NCBI GenBank assembly: GCA_905233825.1
Contig: CAJOFE010000025.1
Span: forward strand, 1 to 44,898
Direction: 5' to 3'
Origin: an uncultured Prevotella sp.
GTDB taxonomy: Bacteria > Bacteroidota > Bacteroidia > Bacteroidales > Bacteroidaceae
DNA: 44,898 bases
Every line of letters begins with the position of its first letter. Position 1 is the first letter of the stretch. A program made the position numbers and the translations under genes. The notes under the pieces are model-generated. The model had not been told where the DNA came from and did no database searches. It worked only from the letters and a program-made list of their open reading frames with translations. Shown in pieces: positions 24,108 through 32,962 of this stretch.

Positions 24108-24514
24108 GAAAGCACTGCTTTAGCTCTGCCGCTGGCGTGGCTGTGAGGCTACGCGGGAGGAAAGTCCGGGCAGCACAGGGTGCTCCACTTCTGAAAGTAG
24201 AAGCAGTTGGCGACAGCTGGTTAGGAAAGAAGAAAACAACCGCCCTGCTATGGAATGTTGCTATTTTTCATCAGTAAGGTAAGGGTGAGAAGGTGGTGTA
24301 AGAGACCACCAGCCGACGGGTGATCGTCGGGCTGTTTCCGCTGGAGGCTGCAAGTTCATGTAAACCATCGACAACGAGGGCTGCCCGCCCAAGTGCCGCA
24401 AGGCAGCGATGGAGGGTAGAACGCTGGAGGCGCATGGTGACGTGCGCAGTAGATAAATGGCAGGCACCGGCAGCAATGTCGGAACAGAACCCGGCTTATA
24501 GGAGCAGTGTTTTC
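24108..24514 (+). ncRNA. rnpB: RNase P RNA, bacterial class A
   Basis: The catalytic RNA that trims tRNA 5' ends. Helix P1 forms from GAAAGCACTGCT (24108-24119) with AGCAGTGTTTTC (24503-24514), 12 base pairs including one G-U. The universal P4 strand GAGGAAAGTCCGGGC is at about 24160-24175 and the closing core ACAGAACCCGGCTTATA at about 24484-24500. The tRNA-binding loop region (GGGTGATCGTCGG) is present. About 407 nt, normal for class A. It has its own promoter and terminator. Confidence 0.95.
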
Positions 24515-24522
24515 CTTTAAAA

Positions 24523-24562
24523 AAGATTGAAGGTGCTGTCAGGGCACCTTCAATCTTATCTT
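24523..24562. terminator. bidirectional terminator between rnpB and pheS
   Basis: AAGATTGAAGGTGC (24523-24536) and GCACCTTCAATCTT (24544-24557) form a perfect 14-bp stem with a 7-base loop, followed by ATCTTTTT on the plus strand and a T-run on the minus strand. Confidence 0.9.
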
Positions 24563-24567
24563 TTTGT

Positions 24568-25626
24568 TCAGTCTGCTGCTTCAAACTCTCGCAGGAACCG
24601 GGTGTCGTTCTCTGAGAACATGCGTAGGTCGCTCACACGATATTTCAGATTGGTGATGCGCTCTACACCCATACCGAAAGCATAGCCGCTGTAGATTTTA
24701 GAGTCAATGCCGCATTGCTCAAGCACATTGGGATCAACCATACCGCAGCCCAGAATCTCTACCCATCCTGTATGCTTACAGAAGCCGCAGCCCTCGCCGC
24801 CACAGATGAAACACGAGATATCCATCTCGGCAGAAGGCTCGGTAAAGGGGAAGTAAGAGGGACGCAGACGAATCTTCGTATCGGCACCGAACATCTCACG
24901 GGCAAACGACAGGAGCACTTGCTTCAAATCGGTGAAGCTGACGTTCTTGTCAATATAAAGGCCTTCTACCTGATGGAAGAAACAATGGGCACGGGCAGTG
25001 ATGGCCTCGTTGCGATAGACACGTCCGGGGCAGATGACGCGGATGGGAGCCGTCAACTTGCCGTCCTCGGTGTGCATCTGTTCCATCACACGGGCCTGAA
25101 CGCTACTAGTGTGTGAACGCAGCAGGATATTCTTAGTCACATCGTTGGGATGCTGCGATACGAAGAACGTGTCCTGCATGTCACGGGCAGGATGGTCGGC
25201 AGCAAAGTTCATTTTGGTGAACACATGGAGGTCATCTTCCACCTCGGGACCGTCGGCGAGCACAAAGCCCATGCGCGAGAAGATGTCGATAATCTCATTG
25301 GTCACGATGGTCAGCGGATGACGGGTGCCAAGCTGAATGGGGTAGGGGGTACGCGTAAGGTCAATGTTCTCATCGCCGCTATCCTGTGTCTGGCAGTCAT
25401 CACGTAAAGCGTTGATACGCTCCTGAGCCATCTGCTTCAGCTGATTTATCTTCATGCCTACTTCCTTCTTCTGCTCAGCAGCCACATTGCGGAAGTCATT
25501 CATCAGGGCTGTAATCTCACCTTTCTTGCTCAGGTATTTCAGTCGCAGTTGTTCCACTTCTTCTGCGCTCTGGGCACTCAGTGTCTCTACTTCTTTCAGT
25601 AGTTCGTTGATTCTGTCGAGTATCAT
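24568..25626 (-). CDS. pheS: phenylalanyl-tRNA synthetase alpha subunit
   Basis: A 352-residue class II synthetase subunit that charges tRNA-Phe together with PheT, which is not adjacent here. The N-terminal coiled-coil tRNA-binding arm (residues 1-75) is followed by ELGTRHPLT-like QLGTRHPLTIV, motif 2 (GRVYRNEAITARAHCFFHQVEG) and motif 3 (GYAFGMGVERI). A Cys-rich loop, CFICGGEGCGFCKHTGW, as found in Bacteroidota enzymes, lies near the active site. The length is typical. It ends at a shared terminator with rnpB and starts 14 bases after the stop of the ATPase-CYTH gene, so the two may be co-transcribed. Confidence 0.96.
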   Translation of the reverse strand: MILDRINELLKEVETLSAQSAEEVEQLRLKYLSKKGEITALMNDFRNVAAEQKKEVGMKINQLKQMAQERINALRDDCQTQDSGDENIDLTRTPYPIQLGTRHPLTIVTNEIIDIFSRMGFVLADGPEVEDDLHVFTKMNFAADHPARDMQDTFFVSQHPNDVTKNILLRSHTSSVQARVMEQMHTEDGKLTAPIRVICPGRVYRNEAITARAHCFFHQVEGLYIDKNVSFTDLKQVLLSFAREMFGADTKIRLRPSYFPFTEPSAEMDISCFICGGEGCGFCKHTGWVEILGCGMVDPNVLEQCGIDSKIYSGYAFGMGVERITNLKYRVSDLRMFSENDTRFLREFEAAD

Positions 25627-25639
25627 ATGTAATAATGTA

Positions 25640-26737
25640 TTATTTTTTAGCTAAATTATAGTTGTAGTATGCCTGGGCACCTGTCACCTCCTTGACAATC
25701 TTCAGGAAGGGAGGCACTTTCAACTCCTCACCAGTAGCGATGCCTTTTGTTTCGAGGATGATGAGACCTTCAAGCTGGTCGAGGTAGGTGTCAATCTCGA
25801 AATACTGTCCTTTCCAAATGAAGCTGTTGCGCTTCTTGTGAATGGTATGGCGCTGAGGATCTGCCAAAGGAAGCATCATCTCATATAGATGCTGGTTGAT
25901 TTGACGCTCGGTCACCAGTTCCTCGTTCGCGGCGGTTTTCTTTTTCGTAGTATGCACAAATACCTGCTTACGGCCCCAGCAGTGCTTGCGCAGCCGCTCC
26001 TCGGCATCGGGATAACCCTGCAAATAGGTCTGGGTGATGTCGCTGGCAATGCAATCGTCGGGTAGGGAGGCAGTCACTTCCACAATAAACTTGCGCTCTT
26101 CCTCGATGGGCTGAGGCAGTCCTAAGACATTGCTTATTTCCTTCACCACACGGTGCATTTTCGCCTCAAAATCATCGTGGTTATTGATGACACGCAGATG
26201 AGGATGGCCCGTCCAGGCATGAATGACTTTCTTGTCGAGCAAACGGGCGATGCGCAATCCTTCCTCGTTCATCTGTTCCACACGGCTGGCATTGTTGGCG
26301 GTAGTATAGTACTGCTCGGCACCATCGGCAGCAGAGACTAAATGCAGCACGGCATCATAACGCTCACGTAACTTCGGCGTAGAAGTACCAACAGCTCGCG
26401 TAATGTCTTCCCACATTTCAGGAGTCATATAGGCTGATATGTCCATAGCACCACGGTCGCAGACGATGATGCTGGGCTTCACGCATTGTTCGGCCATACG
26501 CAAGAATTTATCTTCCAACGCCAACTGAATCTCGAGCGTGGCTTTCTCACCTTCGTAGAAAAACGCCTGATTCTTTGTCAGATAGTTCATACCTGACTGC
26601 GTGAACAGTGTGGGCACTTCAGGAATGGTGAATACCTTGTAGCCCAGACTGGAGAAATGCTCAATGACACGCACCAACGCTGTGGTCTTGCCAGCGCAAG
26701 GGCCACCTGTCAGCACTATTTTCTTGATGTCGTTCAT
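25640..26737 (-). CDS. AAA/NTPase-CYTH (triphosphate tunnel) fusion protein
   Basis: 365 residues from the ATG at 26735-26737. The frame is open a little further, but the promoter at 26759-26789 overlaps that region. An N-terminal P-loop NTPase (GGPCAGKT at 11-18, CDRGAMD at 93-99) of the NadR/AAA_28 kind is fused to a C-terminal CYTH domain (about 211-365) starting with the diagnostic E-x-E-x-K (EEERKF, 212-217) and rich in basic and acidic strand residues (RKQVFVHTTKKK, FEIDTYLD, ILETKG). CYTH domains bind triphosphates and metal in a tunnel; the NTPase half may be a nucleoside or polyphosphate kinase. The substrate is unknown. Confidence 0.8.
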   Translation of the reverse strand: MNDIKKIVLTGGPCAGKTTALVRVIEHFSSLGYKVFTIPEVPTLFTQSGMNYLTKNQAFFYEGEKATLEIQLALEDKFLRMAEQCVKPSIIVCDRGAMDISAYMTPEMWEDITRAVGTSTPKLRERYDAVLHLVSAADGAEQYYTTANNASRVEQMNEEGLRIARLLDKKVIHAWTGHPHLRVINNHDDFEAKMHRVVKEISNVLGLPQPIEEERKFIVEVTASLPDDCIASDITQTYLQGYPDAEERLRKHCWGRKQVFVHTTKKKTAANEELVTERQINQHLYEMMLPLADPQRHTIHKKRNSFIWKGQYFEIDTYLDQLEGLIILETKGIATGEELKVPPFLKIVKEVTGAQAYYNYNLAKK

Positions 26738-26758
26738 ATACGTTCTCGTTTTCACGTG

Positions 26759-26789
26759 CAAAAGTACTTATATTTTTCGGAATAGCAAA
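26759..26789 (-). promoter_or_regulatory. promoter of the ATPase-CYTH gene
   Basis: On the minus strand TTTG (26786-26789), a 19-nt spacer and -7 TACTTTTG (26759-26766), 21 bases before the ATG at 26737. It decides the start codon against the longer frame. Confidence 0.7.
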
Positions 26790-26897
26790 ATTTATTAGTG
26801 AATTTTCTACCAGCAAGCTTTCTCGTGCTTAGTTTCGTGTTTGTTCTTCAATTTGAATTGCTATTATGATAAATAAATAAACTGGAAAAATAGAAAG

Positions 26898-26922
26898 GGG
26901 CTTGAGATACGCTCTCAAGCCC
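26898..26922 (-). terminator. terminator of the FadL-type porin gene
   Basis: GGGCTTGAGA (26898-26907) pairs exactly with TCTCAAGCCC (26913-26922) around 5 bases; on the minus strand a T-rich stretch (TTTCTATTTTTCC) follows. Bases 26790-26890 show nothing further. Confidence 0.75.
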
Positions 26923-26969
26923 TCCCTATAGTTTGTCTTTCTGAAATAGTATTCTTCAAGAAGCATTAT

Positions 26970-28511
26970 TCAGAAAGAATATGTTGCCGTCAAGAGCAGC
27001 TGATGACGCTTATTGCTCACCTTCACTGGAGAAGCAATGTTGTCATCAAGAGGCGTCTCAAAGTCCTCGTAGCTCATAAAGGGCTCGAAGTAGCCGTTCT
27101 GCGTAGAATACTGGTATGCGGCCGAAAGGTTCACCTTGTCAATCTGGATGCCTACACCACAGGTGAGCCGATGCGTTGCCTCCCAGTTCGTATAGTCGGT
27201 AGTCGAGCTATAGTAAGAGCCCTCTGAGGCAAGCGTACCATCCTTGTATCCAGCCTTCTGATAGATGGGCGAAACGTAGTTGTAGCCGAAGCGAACAGCC
27301 ACCTCAGGAGCAGCCCTGAACTCAGCACCCAGCTTCCAAGTAGATACACCTTTCAACATGTCCGACGTATGACGGTTCATGACGTCGTCGCTCTCGCTTT
27401 CCTCTACATAGTCGTCATACCACCAGTTGTAGTGCTCGCCCGTCTTGTAGCGCGTGTCCAACGTGCCATAATCGGTAAATTCGTAGCTGGCGCCCAAGGC
27501 CAGGAAGTCGCCAATGGTGTGACCCATGCTGAGACCGAACTTCCAAGGGGTGTAGAGCTTGAAGTCATACTCCTCACCGTTATAGACAGAACCACCTGCG
27601 TCGCTCATCGACGTGTAGTTACGTGTCGTTAGGTCGTACCATGTAGGAGTTGCCACAGAAAGGCCGATACGGAACGGAGAGTATTCAACTGGGCGGAAGA
27701 TGACACCTAATTTGAGGTCGGCACCTGCACCCGTGATCTTACGGTCATCAGCCACCTGTATGGGCGAGTTCTGGGGGAAATACTCCGTATATTCGCTGTA
27801 GTGCTTGTAGTGAACATCGTGAATGCCCACGGTGAGTCCCAGATAGACGCGATTGTTGATGTTGCCACTCAAGTTGAAGTCATAGTCGCCCACATAGCCC
27901 CAGTGACGACGATCCATCGTGTAGCGGTCGGCCTCCTCATAGTACCACGTGTTCTCGTCGTAGTCGTAGAGCAAATTGCGCGAGTACATATCGTCAAGCT
28001 GGTTGCACTGCGTATAGGGCTTGTTGAAGTTAGGAGCGCCGTTACCCTCGAACAACAGTTCGTTCTTAGCCTTAGCATAGGTAAGCTTGTTCTGCGACGC
28101 ATTCTGCAGATTGTCAGCAGCTGAGAGGATGTAATTGAAGTTACGGCTCTTATGGTAGTTGAAGCCGAAGTTCAGGAATCCCGTAGGGCTGGTACGAGTG
28201 GTATAGACAAAACCTAACTGGTCGAAGCTCATGTTCGTGGTGTGTCCACCTCCGAAGGCCTGTGCGTCTTCCTGATTGACAAATCCCAAAGAGATGTTGG
28301 CCTGCGATTTGCGGAAAAGGCCTATACCTGCGGGATTGGTGCCAATGGTCGAGATGTCGGCACCCAAAGCCTCCATAGCACCTCCCATGCCCACGTAGCG
28401 TGCTGTACCGTTCAGGTCACCCCAAGCGATCTTCGCATTTTCGTATGTCTCCTGTGCTGCTGCCGGCAACATAGCCAGCGAGAAAGCAGCAATAGCAAAT
28501 ATCTTCTTCAT
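26970..28511 (-). CDS. outer-membrane beta-barrel transporter, OmpP1/FadL family
   Basis: 513 residues with a signal peptide (1-19, ending AAAQ). The family opening AWGDLNGTARYVGMGGAMEALGADISTIGTNPAGIGLFRKS contains the NPAG signature of FadL-like channels. Alternating aromatic beta strands run to the C-terminus, which ends in LLLTATYSF with the terminal Phe that barrel proteins need for insertion. FadL relatives let hydrophobic compounds cross the outer membrane; the ligand is unknown. The gene lies 49 bases after the Trp/Tyr- and Gly-rich secreted protein on the same strand, so the two are probably one transcript. Confidence 0.87.
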   Translation of the reverse strand: MKKIFAIAAFSLAMLPAAAQETYENAKIAWGDLNGTARYVGMGGAMEALGADISTIGTNPAGIGLFRKSQANISLGFVNQEDAQAFGGGHTTNMSFDQLGFVYTTRTSPTGFLNFGFNYHKSRNFNYILSAADNLQNASQNKLTYAKAKNELLFEGNGAPNFNKPYTQCNQLDDMYSRNLLYDYDENTWYYEEADRYTMDRRHWGYVGDYDFNLSGNINNRVYLGLTVGIHDVHYKHYSEYTEYFPQNSPIQVADDRKITGAGADLKLGVIFRPVEYSPFRIGLSVATPTWYDLTTRNYTSMSDAGGSVYNGEEYDFKLYTPWKFGLSMGHTIGDFLALGASYEFTDYGTLDTRYKTGEHYNWWYDDYVEESESDDVMNRHTSDMLKGVSTWKLGAEFRAAPEVAVRFGYNYVSPIYQKAGYKDGTLASEGSYYSSTTDYTNWEATHRLTCGVGIQIDKVNLSAAYQYSTQNGYFEPFMSYEDFETPLDDNIASPVKVSNKRHQLLLTATYSF

Positions 28512-28560
28512 ATCCTTGTACTTTTATATATAGTTACCTGTTTACCTTTCATTATTCATC

Positions 28561-29541
28561 TTATCTGCGGCCTCCGCCGAAGCCACCGCCACCACCGGAG
28601 CGACTACCGCCGCCACCACCGCTACTGCTGCCGCCGAAGCTGCCACCACCGCCAGAGCTACCGCCGCTGGAAACGCTACCTCCCGTAGAGCGACTGCCAC
28701 CGAAGCTACCGCCGGAATTGCTGATACTGCCTCCGAAGTTACCATTGGAATTAGAATATGAGGGAGTTGCTGTAGTCCTGGTGCGAGTAGTCGTCAGACC
28801 GCCCGTGTTAGTATTACCAGAACGTGAACCGCCATAACCACCTGTACGGGCTGTTCCAAGCGTACGGCCACTGCCGAAGGTGCCTGCTGAATAGGTGTGT
28901 GTACGCCCATCAGCCAAGCCACGGCTGCCGGAGCCGCTGATGCGACCATGATTCTGAGTGCCTGGCGAGTAGTACCCTCCACCACCGTATGACACATAGT
29001 AGGGATAGGAATAGTAGCGGCCATAATAGCCTCCCCAACCCCATGAGCTGTACCACGGATAGCCGTAGCCATAGTATCCATAATAGCCATAGTACCAGGG
29101 ATCGTACCACCAGTCATACCAAGGATCATACCAAGGATAGAAGCTGGAATAGTACCAAGGCGAGTGCCAACCCCAGGAATCGGCATAACCGCGTGAGTAA
29201 CCCAGCATATAGGCGGTGGAAGGCTCATAGCCGTCCCAGCGCGACATACGCTTGGTCAGCGTGAAATCGCCCACTGAATCAGGATAAATACCCTCTACGG
29301 CAGCAAAGCTGACAATGTCGCCAGTATCAAGGGGCAACACCTCGTAGGTGCTGGCCCAGCGACGATTGTATTCGTCGATACTGCGGGTAGAGCCCGAATA
29401 GTAGGTGTCAGTAGGAATACCATAGGTAGCCCTCTCACGATCTACATTCTTCTTCGTAGGAACGAAATACATGTCGTCCTGTGCAAAACCCGAGAGCGAA
29501 ACTGCTCCCAGCATGACTGATAAGAGAATCCACTTTTTCAT
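28561..29541 (-). CDS. secreted Trp/Tyr-rich and Gly/Ser-rich low-complexity protein
   Basis: 326 residues with a signal peptide (1-20, ending SGFAQ). A folded-looking N-terminal part (about 21-118) is followed by an extreme aromatic segment (about 123-191) made almost only of Trp, Tyr, Gly, Pro and Asp, for example PWYDPWYDWWYDPWYYGYY. After that comes a Ser/Gly/Arg/Thr-rich tail (about 195-326) ending GGGFGGGRR. I recognise no named domain. The composition suggests a surface or envelope protein that sticks or assembles through aromatic stacking. It lies upstream of the FadL-type porin in the same direction. Two copies of GCAAAAATAC precede it at 29572 and 29595, each containing a TATTTTTG -7-like box on its strand. 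Confidence 0.78.
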   Translation of the reverse strand: MKKWILLSVMLGAVSLSGFAQDDMYFVPTKKNVDRERATYGIPTDTYYSGSTRSIDEYNRRWASTYEVLPLDTGDIVSFAAVEGIYPDSVGDFTLTKRMSRWDGYEPSTAYMLGYSRGYADSWGWHSPWYYSSFYPWYDPWYDWWYDPWYYGYYGYYGYGYPWYSSWGWGGYYGRYYSYPYYVSYGGGGYYSPGTQNHGRISGSGSRGLADGRTHTYSAGTFGSGRTLGTARTGGYGGSRSGNTNTGGLTTTRTRTTATPSYSNSNGNFGGSISNSGGSFGGSRSTGGSVSSGGSSGGGGSFGGSSSGGGGGSRSGGGGGFGGGRR

Positions 29542-29572
29542 ATCTTTCTTGAGTTTTTAATGATTCACGATG

Positions 29573-29603
29573 CAAAAATACTACTATTTTTAATGCAAAA
29601 ATA
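29573..29603 (-). promoter_or_regulatory. duplicated -7-like boxes upstream of the aromatic-rich protein
   Basis: TATTTTTG occurs on the minus strand at 29573-29580 and again at 29596-29603, within a direct repeat ATGCAAAAATAC spaced 23 bases. Either could be the -7 element; neither has a -33 TTTG at normal spacing. Confidence 0.35.
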
Positions 29604-29645
29604 CGGAAAAACCCTAAAACATGGTAGGATTTTCCCTATTTTTTA

Positions 29646-29653
29646 TAATTTTG
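29646..29653 (+). promoter_or_regulatory. -7 element of prmA
   Basis: TAATTTTG, 20 bases before the prmA ATG at 29674. No clear -33 TTTG at the expected distance. Confidence 0.45.
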
Positions 29654-29673
29654 CAGTCAAAATTAACTAAACG

Positions 29674-30543
29674 ATGAAATATTTCGAGGTAAAATTCACG
29701 ATTTCTGCTCCCGAAGAGTCCCTTCAGGATGTGCGTGATGTCTTAGCTGCATTGGCGGGTGAAGCAGGCTTCGAGACGTTCGAGGAAACACCGGAAGGCC
29801 TGATGGGCTATATACAGCAGGAGATGTTCGATGCAGATGCCCTCGATGGGATGGTTACCGCCCTACCCTTCTGCGACGCCACCGTCAACTACACTGTCAA
29901 TGAGGCAGAAAATCGTGATTGGAACGAGCAATGGGAACAGGAGGGCTTCAAACCTATCAGTATAGGCGAACACCTTATTATATATGATGGACGCCACTTG
30001 CCCCCCACCCCTTCCCACTTACCTATCATGGTACAAATCGACGCTAAGCTGGCTTTCGGTACAGGCAATCATGAAACAACGCGAATGATGGCTGCTGCGC
30101 TGACGGCTTTACCATTGGAAGGCAAGCGGGTACTCGACTGTGGCACTGGCACAGGCATTTTGGCCATTGTGGCCCTGCTATGCGGAGCCATTCATGCTAC
30201 TGGCTACGACATCGACGAGTGGAGCGTGAACAATGCAAAGCATAATGCTGCATTAAATAGCGTGGAACAACGTTTCACGGCTATTTTAGGCGATTCCACC
30301 GTCATTCAGACACTCCATGAGAAATTCGATGTGGTATTAGCTAACATCAATCGCAACATCCTTCTGGCCGACCTTCCCCGCATGCGTCAGGCTATGAACA
30401 CAGGTGCCACACTCCTACTCAGTGGATTCTATCGCGAAGACACAGGCCTGCTTACCACCAAAGCCGCAGCGTCAGGACTGGTGCTCAAGGCCGAACACCA
30501 CGAAGGAGGATGGGCCTGTCTTGAATTTGAATTAAGAAATTAG
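29674..30543 (+). CDS. prmA: ribosomal protein L11 methyltransferase
   Basis: A 289-residue SAM-dependent methyltransferase that trimethylates ribosomal protein L11. The N-terminal substrate-recognition domain (residues 1-75) and linker (NRDWNEQWEQEGFKPI) precede the catalytic domain with AFGTGNHETT (128-137), the SAM motif DCGTGTGIL (155-163) and ANINRNILL in place of the usual NILA. The length is typical. A C-rich stretch at 29996-30025 encodes HLPPTPSHLP, but the spacing to the next conserved block is close to normal. The mscS-like gene follows after 9 bases. Confidence 0.94.
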   Translation: MKYFEVKFTISAPEESLQDVRDVLAALAGEAGFETFEETPEGLMGYIQQEMFDADALDGMVTALPFCDATVNYTVNEAENRDWNEQWEQEGFKPISIGEHLIIYDGRHLPPTPSHLPIMVQIDAKLAFGTGNHETTRMMAAALTALPLEGKRVLDCGTGTGILAIVALLCGAIHATGYDIDEWSVNNAKHNAALNSVEQRFTAILGDSTVIQTLHEKFDVVLANINRNILLADLPRMRQAMNTGATLLLSGFYREDTGLLTTKAAASGLVLKAEHHEGGWACLEFELRN

Positions 30544-30552
30544 TACACAAAG

Positions 30553-32880
30553 ATGAAAAGACTGATAATCATACTCTTAATACTCTTTCCTGCACTCAGA
30601 TCAAGTGCTGTATTGAAGGAGCAAAACCTGGAGCAGACCTTAAGCGTGCTTCGCGCAGAGCTGACGGATAGTTATCAGGAGCTGATGAACCTGGCTGAAC
30701 AACGCAAGCAGCAGACACGTGACGTCATTCAGCAGCTTCGCGAGACTATCAAGCGCAGCAACCAGAACGCCCTGATGCTCTACTCCCAGCACCAAAACCA
30801 CGTCTTCGACCTCACCTATGCCTGTCATGAGGCTACCGAGCAGTATCTCTCGTTCCAACACCAGCAGTTGCCTTTCAAGTCATACATTGAGAAGATTGAT
30901 ACGGAAATTGCCAAGTACGATAGTCTGGTTACCAGTCTGAAGCACATACGCCCTACTCTATTGGACAATACGGCACTGACCGACCGCACTGTCTGTCTAA
31001 CACTTGCCACCAGTATCCGCAACACGCTTTTGGACACACGTGGCCAGGTGGCTGAGTATATCAACATCTATGAGAACACCGAGCAACGCCTGAAACATCT
31101 GAACGACTATGCCAATCGTCGCTATAACGACATTCAGACAGGCATCTTCCGTAATGGTGGCGAAAACTACATCTCCATCCTGAAGCATTTCGGAGCCCGT
31201 TGGGAAGAGATGAAGACAGCCGTAGCCGACAAATACCGTTCCAGCAACCGCAATTCCGACTGGGATAGTACGGTCATTCTACGACTCTTCTCCGTGATAC
31301 TTTTCTATGTCCTAGTGGCTATCGGACTCAACCTGCTGGTGTTCCACTTCATGCCCCGCCGCTTCCACACGAGGGAATTCCTGAAAAAGCGGGCCTGCAT
31401 CATCATGGCCACCACAACGGTTACCTTCGCTGCCGTATTAGGCATCATGCGAGCCACACTGCACCAGAACTTTTTCATCATGGCCAGTGGGTTGCTCATA
31501 GAATATGCATGGCTGCTGGGTGTCATCCTCATCTCGCTGCTCCTGCGTGTGAAGGGCGACCAAATCAAGAGTGCCTTCCACATCTACTCACCGCTCATTC
31601 TGGTCGGTCTCATCGTCATTGCCTTCCGTATTGTTCTCATTCCTAACGAGCTGGTGAACATGGTGTTCCCCGTCATACTTTTGCTTTGTACGATATGGCA
31701 GTGGAGGGTTATCAAGCGCCACAACAGGAACATTCCGCGTTCCGACATGTTCTACACCTACATCTCTTTGGGCATCTTCCTTGTGGCATTAGCCAGCTCG
31801 TGGCTTGGTTATACACTGCTGGCCGTGCAGATACTCATCTGGTGGATCATGCAGCTCACGTGCATCCTCACTATCACCTGCATCAGCAGCTACCTGAAAC
31901 TCTACGGACATCGTCACCACTACGACACAAAGCCCATCACGCAGTCGTGGTTCTACCTATTTATATATAAGGTGCTTCTGCCTGTCATTGGTGTGTGTTC
32001 CGTCATGCTTTCCATCTATTGGGCAGCCGACGTCTTTAACCTCGGCGACGTATGTTGGCAATTATTCAAGAACAACTTCATTAATCTGGAGAACCTGGAA
32101 GTCAGTATCTTCAAGATATCGATGGTAGTCATCCTATGGTTCCTATTCTCTTACGTCACCAGCACCATTCTCTCGCTCATGCGCCTGCACTTCCACATGA
32201 CCGATCCCAGCACAGCCGCCAGTCGCGAGGTGATGGGTCGCAACGTCGTTCAGGTACTCGTTTGGGGCATCTGGCTATTGATGTCGCTATCTATCCTTCA
32301 CGTCAGCGTCACCTGGCTACTGGCCATCAGCGGCGGTCTCTCCACAGGTATCGGTTTCGCCTCGAAGGATATTATCGAGAATATCTACTACGGCGCCACA
32401 CTGATGGCTGGTCGTGTAAAGGTGGGCGACTGGATCGAGGTGGAAGGCACGATGGGTAAGGTTGCCTCCATCAGCTATACCTCTACCGTGATTGAGTCGC
32501 TCTATGGCGAGGTCATCACCTTCCAGAACAGCCAGCTGTTCACTAAGAACTACAAGAACCTGACACGCAATCATGGCTATGTGCTGGCCGCCATTCCCTT
32601 TAGCGTGGCTTACGGCTCTAATCTGAAAGACGTATCGCGCATTGTAGAAGATGCCGTCAATAACCTGCATCATGAGTGGACAGACCCCGACAAGCGAGCC
32701 AAGACCACCGTAGCCGCTATGGGTGAGTCGAGCGTTGATTTCAAGCTCTACGTTTGGGCTGATGCCGTGAAGAAGATCTATGTGGTGAGCGATGTGCTCC
32801 GTTCCATCTATGATGCTCTTCGCGCCAACGACATACATATTCCGTTCCCCCAGCGCGACATTCATATCAAGCAGGAATAA
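30553..32880 (+). CDS. MscS-family mechanosensitive channel with long periplasmic domain
   Basis: A 775-residue membrane protein: signal peptide (1-19), a helical and probably coiled-coil periplasmic region (about 20-238), then a series of membrane helices from about residue 242 to 600, and the MscS pore and beta domain. The pore helix region ISGGLSTGIGFASKDIIENIYYGATLM (from about 593) is followed by VKVGDWIEVEGTMGKVASIS and TFQNSQLFTKNYKN. The size and periplasmic extension are like the large MscK/MscM-type channels that open on membrane tension to release solutes. The GGxSxGxGF pore helix keeps the small residues needed for packing. It is probably co-transcribed with prmA. Confidence 0.9.
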   Translation: MKRLIIILLILFPALRSSAVLKEQNLEQTLSVLRAELTDSYQELMNLAEQRKQQTRDVIQQLRETIKRSNQNALMLYSQHQNHVFDLTYACHEATEQYLSFQHQQLPFKSYIEKIDTEIAKYDSLVTSLKHIRPTLLDNTALTDRTVCLTLATSIRNTLLDTRGQVAEYINIYENTEQRLKHLNDYANRRYNDIQTGIFRNGGENYISILKHFGARWEEMKTAVADKYRSSNRNSDWDSTVILRLFSVILFYVLVAIGLNLLVFHFMPRRFHTREFLKKRACIIMATTTVTFAAVLGIMRATLHQNFFIMASGLLIEYAWLLGVILISLLLRVKGDQIKSAFHIYSPLILVGLIVIAFRIVLIPNELVNMVFPVILLLCTIWQWRVIKRHNRNIPRSDMFYTYISLGIFLVALASSWLGYTLLAVQILIWWIMQLTCILTITCISSYLKLYGHRHHYDTKPITQSWFYLFIYKVLLPVIGVCSVMLSIYWAADVFNLGDVCWQLFKNNFINLENLEVSIFKISMVVILWFLFSYVTSTILSLMRLHFHMTDPSTAASREVMGRNVVQVLVWGIWLLMSLSILHVSVTWLLAISGGLSTGIGFASKDIIENIYYGATLMAGRVKVGDWIEVEGTMGKVASISYTSTVIESLYGEVITFQNSQLFTKNYKNLTRNHGYVLAAIPFSVAYGSNLKDVSRIVEDAVNNLHHEWTDPDKRAKTTVAAMGESSVDFKLYVWADAVKKIYVVSDVLRSIYDALRANDIHIPFPQRDIHIKQE

Positions 32881-32900
32881 ATAACGATGGCAAAAATACA

Positions 32901-32936
32901 GGGACTCGATACTATTACAGCGTCGAGTCCCTTTTT
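32901..32936 (+). terminator. terminator of prmA-mscS
   Basis: GGGACTCGA (32901-32909) pairs with TCGAGTCCC (32923-32931), followed by five T. The convergent surface-protein gene ends just beyond it. Confidence 0.85.
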
Positions 32937-32962
32937 ATTACACGTTCCCCCGAAGGAGGTTT

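Noticed and set aside
29996..30025. C-rich stretch in prmA encoding HLPPTPSHLP as a further hairpin element
   Set aside because: It has no G-rich arm and the distance between conserved PrmA blocks is close to normal, so it is only a low-complexity loop.
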